Source of the DNA: Gemmatimonadota bacterium
Lineage (GTDB): Bacteria; Gemmatimonadota; Gemmatimonadetes; Longimicrobiales; Gaopeijiaceae
Length of the DNA: 64,000 bases
Direction of reading: 5' to 3'
NCBI GenBank assembly: GCA_009838975.1
Contig: VXQO01000113.1
Coordinates: 1-64,000 of the forward strand
Made by a program: the position numbers and the translations under genes. Shown piece after piece: positions 1-7,287 of the stretch; the stretch's first letter is position 1; the number at the start of each line of letters is the position of its first letter. The notes beneath the pieces were generated by a model. That model made no database searches. It was not told the origin of the DNA and was given only the letters and a program-made list of their open reading frames with translations.

Positions 1-13
1 GCTCCCCGGAGGC

Positions 14-1450
14 CTACCCCGCCCCGGGAGCGGACACGTTGTCACCGATGGGCGATGAGGGCAACTCCTGGCCCTGTGGCTGTGCGTCCTCACGCCTCCC
101 GCCTCCACGCCGCTCCTCGGCCCACCGCTTCTCGAGCCGCCCGAACGTTTCGACGAGTTCGGCGCGCAGTTCCGCGAAACGCCGCCGCAGATCGGGGCGC
201 CCCTGCAGCCGCAGGAAGAGCGAGGTGTCTTCGTGCGCTTCGTGGGCGAGTTCCATCCACCGCAAGCTGACCAGCCCGGACACCGGGGCCAGCACTGCCG
301 CACCGATGGCGACCGGGGTCCCGCCCGCGAGATAGCCCAGGACCACCCACAGGATCCAGGCCGCGGCGACCCCGCCCATGAGCGCCAGCAGCTTGATCGT
401 CGCCGTGACCTCGAGCTCGGGGCGCACGCGCCTGACGACGAAGCCGGGCAGCCGGGTGACGGGCGCCCAGAGCAGGGCGCCGGCGACCGCGAACGGAAAT
501 CCCAGCACCAGCAGGGCCCCCCGCAGCACGACGTACTTGGCGACCGGGAGGAAGCGATAGCGCGGCGGCACGTCCCCCTCCCCCGCCCGGAGCTCCGCGT
601 TGAGGTCGGCGTACCGCTCGACCTTCTCGATCAGGCTGCGGTGCTCGTCCGGGTGCCTGCGGCGGATCCACTCCAGCCCCCTCGCGAAGCGCTGCAGACG
701 GGGGAACCGGCTTCCCAGCCGTTCCCGCTCGCGCCACGGCACCCACTGCGACTCGCGGACGTACAGCTGCTCCGCCACCTCCACCAGCGTCCGGTCGCGG
801 GGCCGGTCGAAGTTCAGCGTCTGGCGCCGGATCCCTCTCTCGATCCGCTCGGTGAGCCTCCGGGCCGCGGCGAAGGGGTCCTCCGCGTACGCCTCCCTCA
901 GGTCCCCGCACCCGAACGCCCGACCGAAGCGCACGGCGACCTCGGTCCTCGCCAGTTCCTTCCGCGAATAGGTGATTCCCACGGGCACGATCGAGAGGCC
1001 GAGCCGCCAGCCCGCGTCCTTCTCAGCCAGCAGCGCGATCCGCGCGGCCCCGGTACGGAACTCGGCGAGCCGGGACTCCGAATGACTCTTCCCCTCCGGA
1101 TAGACCTGGATCGCTTCACCCCCCCGAAGCGCGCCGACCGCGGCCCGAAACATCTCCTCGTTGCGATGTATCGCGTCCGGGTCGTCCTGCCTGCGATAGA
1201 CGGGAATCGCCCCCAGCGCCCGCAACACCGGGCCCAGAAGAAGCCTGTCGAAGAGCGGCGCCCTGCCCAGCGGCCGCGCGATCCGCTCGCTGCAATGAAA
1301 CACCAGCAACGCGTCGACGAGGCTGTTCGGATGGTTGGCCGCCACGATCAGCGGTCCGTCGGGCAGCGGAGGCCCGTGTCGGTCGACCCGGTAGAAGACC
1401 GCGGCCGCGGTGCCGGTCACCCCCGCGATCAGCCTCGGAATCCGATCCAA
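14..1450 (-). CDS. PlsC-family acyltransferase-like membrane protein
   Basis: A 478-residue protein with an N-terminal lysophospholipid/glycerol-phosphate acyltransferase fold. The catalytic block is NHPNSLVD (about residues 39-46), an H-x5-D spacing rather than the textbook H-x4-D, as seen in a subgroup of PlsC-like enzymes. The second block is YPEGKSHSE (about 117-125), corresponding to the EGTRS substrate-binding motif, followed by PVGITY. The C-terminal half (about 310-400) holds several hydrophobic membrane segments and then a charged tail, so the protein is much longer than classical PlsC (about 240 aa). Likely role: acyl transfer to a glycerophospholipid precursor at the inner membrane. 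It is divergent from deoC. Family call is strong; exact acceptor is unknown. Confidence 0.8.
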   Translation of the reverse strand: MDRIPRLIAGVTGTAAAVFYRVDRHGPPLPDGPLIVAANHPNSLVDALLVFHCSERIARPLGRAPLFDRLLLGPVLRALGAIPVYRRQDDPDAIHRNEEMFRAAVGALRGGEAIQVYPEGKSHSESRLAEFRTGAARIALLAEKDAGWRLGLSIVPVGITYSRKELARTEVAVRFGRAFGCGDLREAYAEDPFAAARRLTERIERGIRRQTLNFDRPRDRTLVEVAEQLYVRESQWVPWRERERLGSRFPRLQRFARGLEWIRRRHPDEHRSLIEKVERYADLNAELRAGEGDVPPRYRFLPVAKYVVLRGALLVLGFPFAVAGALLWAPVTRLPGFVVRRVRPELEVTATIKLLALMGGVAAAWILWVVLGYLAGGTPVAIGAAVLAPVSGLVSLRWMELAHEAHEDTSLFLRLQGRPDLRRRFAELRAELVETFGRLEKRWAEERRGGGRREDAQPQGQELPSSPIGDNVSAPGAG

Positions 1451-1523
1451 CTGTCGCCTCCGTTCATGGTTTCGGGGCCGCCCCCCTTAGTCCCGGCGCG
1501 CCATTGTCGCTATCTTGGCTCCC

Positions 1524-1553
1524 TTGACCGCAATTCGCCACATGAAATGATAT
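1524..1553 (+). promoter_or_regulatory. Candidate sigma-70-like promoter for deoC-ALDH16
   Basis: TTGACC followed after 17 nt by ATGATA (or TGATAT shifted by one), about 20 nt upstream of the deoC start. Spacing and -35 match are good, the -10 is moderate. It lies in the only gap between the acyltransferase and deoC. Confidence 0.4.
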
Positions 1554-1571
1554 GAAAAGGCGAGAGCGCCC

Positions 1572-2573
1572 ATGACCGTCACCGCCCCCGCATCGGCCCG
1601 ACCGGCCCGCAGGGCACCCACTTCGAGCCTGCGCAATCCGGGCGTGCCCCTGGACCTGGACGGCGTGCGCCGGGTGCGCGTCAACCGCGCGGCGGCGGAC
1701 CACCGCGCGGCCACCCTGACCACGCGCCGGTCGGTCAAGCGCGAGTGGCAGGCCGGCTGGCTGCTGCGCGCGGTCACCCTGATCGACCTCACCACCCTGG
1801 CCGGCGACGACACCCCCGGGCGGGTGCGGCGGCTGTGCGGAAAGGCGAGACGGCCGGTGCGGCACGACATCCTGGGCGCGCTCGGGGTCCCGGCGCCCGA
1901 AGTGACTGTCGCGGCCGCGTGCGTCTACCACGGCCTCGTCCCGGCGGCCCGCGCCGCGCTGAACGGGTCCGGCATCCCCGTCGCCGTCGTCTCGACCGGC
2001 TTTCCGGCGGGACTCTCCCCCTTCGCCACCCGGCTCCGCGAGATCGAGGAATCGGTCGCGGCCGGCGCCGAGGAGGTCGACGTCGTGATCACGCGCGGGC
2101 TGGCCCTGCGGGGCGACTGGGAGCGGCTCTACGATGAGGTGGCGGCCTTCCGTGACGCGTGCGGCGACGCCCACATCAAGGTCATCCTGGGGACCGGAGA
2201 ACTCGGCACGCTCGCCAACGTCGCGCGCGCGGCCACCGTCGCCATGATGGCCGGGGCCGACTTTGTGAAGACCTCGACGGGCAAGGAGAAGGTGAACGCG
2301 ACGCTGCCCGTCGGGCTCGCCATGGCGCGCGCCGTGCGCGACTACTTCCGGGCGACCGGGGTGCGGGTCGGCCTCAAGGCCGCAGGCGGCATCGGCACGG
2401 CGAAGGACGCGCTGGCCTGGATGATCCTGCTCAAGGAGGAGCTCGGCGACGCGTGGCTCGACCCGAGCCTCTTCCGGATCGGCGCCAGTTCGCTCCTGGC
2501 GGACATCGAGCGCCAGCTCGAGCACCACGCCACCGGGCGCTATTCGGCCTTCCACCGCCATCCCGTGGGTTGA
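1572..2573 (+). CDS. deoC: Deoxyribose-phosphate aldolase
   Basis: Class I aldolase that splits 2-deoxy-D-ribose-5-phosphate into glyceraldehyde-3-phosphate and acetaldehyde in deoxynucleoside catabolism. All catalytic landmarks are visible: the aspartate in VDVVITRG (about residue 170), the Schiff-base lysine in FVKTSTGKE (about K233) and the second active-site lysine in VGLKAAGGIG (about K269). At 333 residues it is about 75 longer than the E. coli enzyme because of an N-terminal extension, as in the longer DeoC subgroup. ATG start follows a purine-rich stretch (AAAAGGCGAGAG). The ALDH gene begins 4 nt after the stop codon, so the two are almost certainly co-translated; the partner could oxidise the acetaldehyde product. 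Confidence 0.93.
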   Translation: MTVTAPASARPARRAPTSSLRNPGVPLDLDGVRRVRVNRAAADHRAATLTTRRSVKREWQAGWLLRAVTLIDLTTLAGDDTPGRVRRLCGKARRPVRHDILGALGVPAPEVTVAAACVYHGLVPAARAALNGSGIPVAVVSTGFPAGLSPFATRLREIEESVAAGAEEVDVVITRGLALRGDWERLYDEVAAFRDACGDAHIKVILGTGELGTLANVARAATVAMMAGADFVKTSTGKEKVNATLPVGLAMARAVRDYFRATGVRVGLKAAGGIGTAKDALAWMILLKEELGDAWLDPSLFRIGASSLLADIERQLEHHATGRYSAFHRHPVG

Positions 2574-2577
2574 ATCC

Positions 2578-5016
2578 TTGAGCAGCGTCCGCAACGCCTT
2601 CGTCCGGCCCGACTACGGCCCCGCCCCGGAGAGCCGCGCCATCGCGGACGAGTGGCTTCGCGGCGGCGAGCGCGCCTTCGGCCACTACGTCGCGGGAAGC
2701 TGGGCCGACGGTGAGGGCGCAGTCCACCGGACCCGCTGCCCGGCCGACGGGCGGCCGCTTGCGAGCTTCCGCCAGGGCACCGACGACGACGTCGACCGCG
2801 CGGTCGCCGCGGCCCACGCCGCGCTGCCCGGGTGGCAGGAGATCGGCGGTCACGCCCGCGCGCGCCACCTGTACCGCCTCGCCCGCCAGATCCAGAAGCG
2901 CTCCCGCCTGTTCGCGGTCGTCGAGTCGCTGGACAACGGCAAGGCCATCCGCGAGGCGCGCGATCTCGACATCCCGCTGGCGGCGCGGCACTTCTACCAT
3001 CACGCCGGCTGGGCGCAGGTGATCGACGACGAGTTCCCCGGCTGCGAGCCCGTGGGCGTCGTGGGCCAGATCATCCCGTGGAACTTCCCCCTCCTCATGC
3101 TGGCCTGGAAGGTCGCGCCCGCCCTGGCCGCCGGGAACACGGTGGTCCTCAAGCCCGCCGAGTACACGCCGCTCTCGGCGCTGCTCTTCGCCGAGGTGGC
3201 CGACGAGACCGGACTCCCCCCCGGGGTGCTGAACATCGTCACCGGGGACGGCGCCACCGGAGCCGCGCTCGTTCGCCACCCCGATGTCGCCAAGATCGCC
3301 TTTACCGGGTCCACCGAAGTGGGGCGCGAGATCCGCCGCGCCACCGCCGGAACCGGCAAGCACCTGTCGCTGGAACTCGGGGGCAAGTCCCCGTTCGTCG
3401 TCTTCGAGACGGCCGACCTCGACGCCGCCGTCGAGGGCGTGGTGGACGGCGTCTGGCTCAACCAGGGACAGGTCTGCTGTGCCGGGTCCCGCCTGCTGGT
3501 GCAGGAGAGCGTCGAGGACGAGTTGCTCGACCGCCTGCGCGCCCGCATGGAGCGGATCCGGGTCGGCCATCCGCTCGACAAGTCGATCGACATGGGGGCC
3601 ATCGTCGACGGCAGCCAGATGGACCGGATCCAGGGCTTCCTCACGGCCGGCGAAGACGACGGGGCGGTCATCTGGCAACCGTCCCGCGCGGTTCCGCAAG
3701 AGGGCTTCTTCCTCCCTCCGACCCTCTGCACCGGGGCGCCGGCCTCCAGTCCCATCGTCACCGACGAGATCTTCGGCCCGGTCCTCGTGAGCCTCACCTT
3801 CCGCACGCCCGCCGAGGCGGTGGCGCTCGCCAACGACACGCGCTACGGCCTGGCCGCGAGCATCTGGACCGAAGACCTGAGCCTGGCGCTGGACGTGGCG
3901 CCCGCGATCAAGGCCGGGACGGTATGGGTCAACTGCACCAACCGCTTCGACGCGGCCTCCGGGTTCGGCGGCTACCGCGAGTCGGGATTCGGGCGCGAGG
4001 GCGGGCGCGAGGGGATGTGGGAATACCTCAAGCCCGCGGCTTCCGCGGCGGGTGCCTCCGTGCCCGCCGCCTCCAATCCCGTCCCCGCTGGCGGCGGCAG
4101 CGGCGACAACGCCGGTAGCGGCAGCCGCGATGCCGACAGCGCCAGCTCCCACAGCTCTCCCCGCGACCGCATCGACCGCACGCGCAAGCTGTGGATCGGC
4201 GGCAGGCAGATGCGGCCCGACGGCGGTTATTCGCTTACCGTGCGCGACGCGTCGGGCGCCGCGCTCGCCGAGGTTCCCCGCGGCAACCGCAAGGATGTCC
4301 GCAACGCGGTCGAGGCCGCGGCCGGGGTGCGGGGGTCCTGGGCCGCCACCACCGCGTACCTACGGAGCCAGATCCTGTACTTCGTGGCGGAAAACCTCGC
4401 CGTGCGCGCCGACGAATTCGCCGCGGCGCTCCGACGCGCGACGGGTGCGGCGCCGGCGGCCGCGGGCGCCGAGGTGGACGCTGCGGTCCGGGCCGCCTTC
4501 ACCTTCGCCGCATGGGCGGACAAGCACGACGGCAGCGTGCACTCCACGCCGTTTCGGAACGTCACCTTCGCCATGAACGAGCCTGTGGGCACGGTGGCGA
4601 TCCGATGCGGTGACGCGGCACCGCTCGCGGGCGCGCTCGGCGCGATCGTCGCCGCTCTCTCCCAAGGCAACGTGGCGGTGGTCGTCGCATCCGAGCGCTT
4701 CCCCATCCCCGCCCTCGACCTGGTGCAGGTCCTCGAGACCTCCGACATTCCCCCCGGGACGGTCAACATCCTCTCGGGGCGCCACGGCGAAGTCTGCCCC
4801 ACACTGGCGGCCCACGACGACGTGGATCAGCTCTGGGACTTCGTCGCGGACGGGCTCTCGGGCGAAGCCGAGCGCCTCTCGGCGGGCAACCTCAAGCGCG
4901 TGTGGGTCGACCGCGAGGGCGCGATCGACTGGTGCTCGCCGACGGCGCACGCCAGCGAAACGCTGCTGCGCAAGGCGACACGGGTGAAGAATATCTGGGT
5001 GCCCTACGGAGTGTAG
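2578..5016 (+). CDS. Two-domain aldehyde dehydrogenase, ALDH16 type
   Basis: An 812-residue fusion of two aldehyde dehydrogenase folds. The N-terminal domain (about 20-490) is complete: PWNF with the oxyanion asparagine (about N169), LKPAE, FTGSTEVG, the general base glutamate in LELGGKSP (about E266) and the catalytic cysteine in GQVCCAGSR (about C300). A low-complexity Gly/Ser/Ala linker (about 490-530) leads to a second ALDH-like domain (about 535-800) in which no catalytic Cys/Glu pair can be found. This arrangement is that of ALDH16, known in animals (often inactive) and in some bacteria with an active first domain. The start is a TTG 4 nt after deoC. Inferred job: NAD(P)-linked oxidation of acetaldehyde released by DeoC; the substrate is not proven by sequence. 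Confidence 0.88.
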   Translation: MSSVRNAFVRPDYGPAPESRAIADEWLRGGERAFGHYVAGSWADGEGAVHRTRCPADGRPLASFRQGTDDDVDRAVAAAHAALPGWQEIGGHARARHLYRLARQIQKRSRLFAVVESLDNGKAIREARDLDIPLAARHFYHHAGWAQVIDDEFPGCEPVGVVGQIIPWNFPLLMLAWKVAPALAAGNTVVLKPAEYTPLSALLFAEVADETGLPPGVLNIVTGDGATGAALVRHPDVAKIAFTGSTEVGREIRRATAGTGKHLSLELGGKSPFVVFETADLDAAVEGVVDGVWLNQGQVCCAGSRLLVQESVEDELLDRLRARMERIRVGHPLDKSIDMGAIVDGSQMDRIQGFLTAGEDDGAVIWQPSRAVPQEGFFLPPTLCTGAPASSPIVTDEIFGPVLVSLTFRTPAEAVALANDTRYGLAASIWTEDLSLALDVAPAIKAGTVWVNCTNRFDAASGFGGYRESGFGREGGREGMWEYLKPAASAAGASVPAASNPVPAGGGSGDNAGSGSRDADSASSHSSPRDRIDRTRKLWIGGRQMRPDGGYSLTVRDASGAALAEVPRGNRKDVRNAVEAAAGVRGSWAATTAYLRSQILYFVAENLAVRADEFAAALRRATGAAPAAAGAEVDAAVRAAFTFAAWADKHDGSVHSTPFRNVTFAMNEPVGTVAIRCGDAAPLAGALGAIVAALSQGNVAVVVASERFPIPALDLVQVLETSDIPPGTVNILSGRHGEVCPTLAAHDDVDQLWDFVADGLSGEAERLSAGNLKRVWVDREGAIDWCSPTAHASETLLRKATRVKNIWVPYGV

Positions 5017-5020
5017 CGAA

Positions 5021-5076
5021 CGGCGGCCCCGGCGGGGGACGGCAGGATTCCCCGTCCCGCCCCGGCCGGGACCGCC
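5021..5076. terminator. GC-rich hairpin between convergent genes
   Basis: GGGACGG pairs with CCGTCCC across a 9-nt loop, with further imperfect GC-rich pairing outward (CGGCGG ... CCGCCG). It fills the gap between the ALDH16 stop (+) and the metY stop (-), so it could terminate both. No T-run is present on either side. Confidence 0.4.
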
Positions 5077-5085
5077 GCGAACTCG

Positions 5086-6357
5086 TCAGACCGCGTCCAG
5101 CGCCCGATCCAGATCGCCGATGATGTCCTCGATGTTCTCGATGCCGACCGACAGCCGGATCATCTCGGGCCGCACGCCGACGCTGCGCTGCTCCTCTTCA
5201 TTGAGCTGGCGGTGCGTGGTGGACGCCGGGTGGCAGGCCAGCGACCTCGCGTCCCCGATGTTGACCAGCCGCTTGAACAGCTCCAGCGCGTCGTAGAAGC
5301 GCACGCCGTCGTCGAACCCTCCGGCGAGTCCGAAGGTGAGGATTCCCGAAGCGCGGCCGTCGAGGTACCTGACCGCGAGGTCGTGGTAGCGGTCCCCCGG
5401 CAGTCCCGCGTAGTTCACCCACGCGACCCTGGGATGGCTCTGCAGATGCCTCGCCACCGCCAGCGCATTGTCGCAGTGGCGCTCCATGCGGAGGTTCAGG
5501 GTTTCGAGCCCCTGCAGGATCAGGAAGGCGTTGAAGGGCGAAATCGCCGCCCCTGTGTTGCGGAGCGGCACGGTGCGGGCCCGCCCTATGTAGGCCGCGG
5601 GCCCCAGCGCCTCGGTGTAGACCACGCCATGATAGCTGGGCTCGGGCGTCGAGAAGACCGGGTAGCGCGCGGCGTGCTCGGCCCAGGCGAATTTCCCCGA
5701 ATCCACGATCGCGCCGCCGAGCGAGTTGCCGTGACCGCCCAGGTACTTGGTCAGCGAATGGACCACGATGTCGAAGCCGTGCTCGATCGGCTTCAGAAGC
5801 GCGGGCGTGGCAACCGTGTTGTCGACGATCGTGGCGATCCCGTGGGCGCGCGCCAGGTCGGAGACGGCCTCCAGGTCGACGATATTGCCCGCCGGGTTGC
5901 CGATGCTCTCGCAGAAGATCGCCTTGGTCCGTCCGTCGACCAGCCTGGCGAGGTCCTCCGGCGAGTCGCCGGCCGCGAAGCGAACCTCGATGCCCATTCC
6001 GGGAAGCGTGTGGGCGAAGAGGGTGTAGGTGCCGCCGTAGAGCTGCGGCACGGTGACGATGTTGTCGCCCACGGCCGCCAGGTTCAGGATGGAGTAGGTT
6101 ACTGCCGCGCTGCCCGCCGAAAGCGCCAGGGCGGCGACTCCCCCCTCCAGTCCCGCGACGCGCTCCTCCAGCACGGCCTGCGTCGGGTTCATGATGCGGG
6201 TGTAGATGTTGCCCGGCACGGCAAGATTGAACAGGTCCGCCCCGTGCTGGGCGTCGTCGAACTGGTACGCTACGGTCTGATATACCGGAACCGCGACGGC
6301 ATGTGTCGCCGGGTCCGACTTGAATCCGCCGTGAATGGCTATGGTCTCGTCTCTCAT
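5086..6357 (-). CDS. metY: O-acetylhomoserine sulfhydrylase (aminocarboxypropyltransferase)
   Basis: PLP enzyme of the Cys/Met gamma-family that makes homocysteine from O-acetylhomoserine and sulfide. The family N-terminus (ETIAIHGGF), the NIYTRIMNPT block, the SAGSAA stretch and the PLP-lysine site HSLTKYLGGHG are all present, and the length (423 aa from the chosen start) is typical of MetY rather than of shorter cystathionine synthases. The ORF can be extended to 6408, but the ATG at 6357 (MRDETIAIHGG) has an AGGA about ten bases upstream and matches the family start; the upstream ATG at 6375 has no ribosome-binding site. It is transcribed alone, after a long leader with an inverted repeat. 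metK lies elsewhere in the window. Confidence 0.92.
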   Translation of the reverse strand: MRDETIAIHGGFKSDPATHAVAVPVYQTVAYQFDDAQHGADLFNLAVPGNIYTRIMNPTQAVLEERVAGLEGGVAALALSAGSAAVTYSILNLAAVGDNIVTVPQLYGGTYTLFAHTLPGMGIEVRFAAGDSPEDLARLVDGRTKAIFCESIGNPAGNIVDLEAVSDLARAHGIATIVDNTVATPALLKPIEHGFDIVVHSLTKYLGGHGNSLGGAIVDSGKFAWAEHAARYPVFSTPEPSYHGVVYTEALGPAAYIGRARTVPLRNTGAAISPFNAFLILQGLETLNLRMERHCDNALAVARHLQSHPRVAWVNYAGLPGDRYHDLAVRYLDGRASGILTFGLAGGFDDGVRFYDALELFKRLVNIGDARSLACHPASTTHRQLNEEEQRSVGVRPEMIRLSVGIENIEDIIGDLDRALDAV

Positions 6358-6798
6358 GGTCTCGTTGGTCCTCATGTGGTGATTGCGTGGATTGGTGGAA
6401 CAGCGCACGATCGCCGCACAGTTGCGACACGCGTGCCGATGCAGCGAATGTGCGAGGCGGGGCTCGACCGAGCCCGGAGAACGCCTGGATCCTGAATGCC
6501 GACAGCCCGGGTTTGGCTGTTGGTCTTGCCCTACTCTCGTGTAATGGCTGCTTTACACTATGTCACGTTGCCATTACATCGACATCGCCCCGGGAGCCTG
6601 TTTCGCCCTGGACATCGGGCTGCAGGGTGTAAGGCTGCAAGGCATAGGGCCGCTGGCGATCTGACCGGTTGGCTGGACAATTCGGGAAGTCCGCTGGTAG
6701 GGGGTTCTGGAACCGGAAGGCAGGGATGCTAGCGGAAACGGCACACCGGGTCAAGCTCGAATCATGGCGATGCCGAAGTGGCGGTCGACCCGGACGTT
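6358..6798. other. Intergenic region upstream of metY
   Basis: About 440 bases without a convincing gene. It contains the inverted repeat listed separately, a nearby imperfect repeat (ggctgca... units at about 6620-6650) and a small stem GGTTC-tg-GAACC near 6700 that may end transcription from the lipoprotein gene. ORFs at 6387-6732 on the + strand have no ribosome-binding site and no recognisable protein features, and are treated as spurious. Confidence 0.5.
6540..6578 (-). promoter_or_regulatory. 9-bp perfect inverted repeat upstream of metY
   Basis: TGTAATGGC and GCCATTACA form a perfect 9-bp inverted repeat separated by 21 nt, about 180 nt upstream of the metY start. It may be a dimeric repressor operator or an RNA stem-loop in the metY leader. 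No known riboswitch core (for example the SAM-I consensus) is recognisable around it. Confidence 0.45.
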
Positions 6799-7188
6799 CT
6801 ATCGGCGCAGCAACGACCGGTAGACCGGGTTCATGATCTGCAGGTAGACCGTCTCACCGGGGCCGACCGACACCCGGTTGGTGGTGTAGCGATCGCCCGC
6901 CAGGATGTCGATCCGGATGCGCAGGTCGTCCACGGTGGGCCAGTTCAGCGTGAAGGACTCGCGCCCGTTGCCGGGCACCACGCCCAGGCGCCTCTCGGTC
7001 CGGGCCACGGCCCGCACCGTCGCCTCGTTGAAGTTGTTGTTCTCGACGTTGATCCGGATGCTCTGGGAGCTCGCGGACCTCGGGTCGAAGGGATTGGTCA
7101 CTTCCCTGGAGCCGGTGCAGCCCGTCACGAGCGCCAGGACAATCGCCGTCGCCGCGAATCGAAACCAGCTTGTTGCACGGCGCTTCAT
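6799..7188 (-). CDS. Small predicted lipoprotein of unknown function
   Basis: A 129-residue protein with a basic N-terminus, a hydrophobic stretch and the lipobox LVTGC (cysteine at about residue 24), so it should be lipidated and exported. The mature part (about 105 aa) is rich in beta-strand-like alternation (SIRINVENNNF, LRIRIDILAG) with no family I recognise. The ATG is preceded by an AGGAGGAGT ribosome-binding site. It follows the large sortilin-like gene on the same strand with a GC-rich hairpin in between. Confidence 0.7.
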   Translation of the reverse strand: MKRRATSWFRFAATAIVLALVTGCTGSREVTNPFDPRSASSQSIRINVENNNFNEATVRAVARTERRLGVVPGNGRESFTLNWPTVDDLRIRIDILAGDRYTTNRVSVGPGETVYLQIMNPVYRSLLRR

Positions 7189-7201
7189 AACACTCCTCCT
7201 T

Positions 7202-7287
7202 CGGCGGACGGTCCTGCGCCCGCGTTGTGGCCGCGGATGGCGAACCCCCCGCCGCCGTCCGAGCGGCGAGGGGCCCTCCGTCCGCCG
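7202..7287 (-). terminator. Possible terminator hairpin after the sortilin-like gene
   Basis: CGGCGGACGG and CCGTCCGCCG are perfectly complementary and bracket a GC-rich stretch that can itself fold (GCCGCC ... GGCGGC type pairing). It starts directly after the stop of the upstream gene. The loop is long and there is no T-run, so this is tentative. Confidence 0.3.

Noticed and set aside
2431-4152. 573-aa minus-strand ORF opposite ALDH16
   Set aside because: Shadow ORF; the + strand carries intact ALDH motifs in this interval.
6387-6732. Two plus-strand ORFs in the metY leader
   Set aside because: No ribosome-binding site, no protein family pattern, overlap with each other.
6409-6798. SAM riboswitch upstream of metY
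   Set aside because: No S-box core or known SAM-II/SAM-IV consensus could be recognised on the minus strand.
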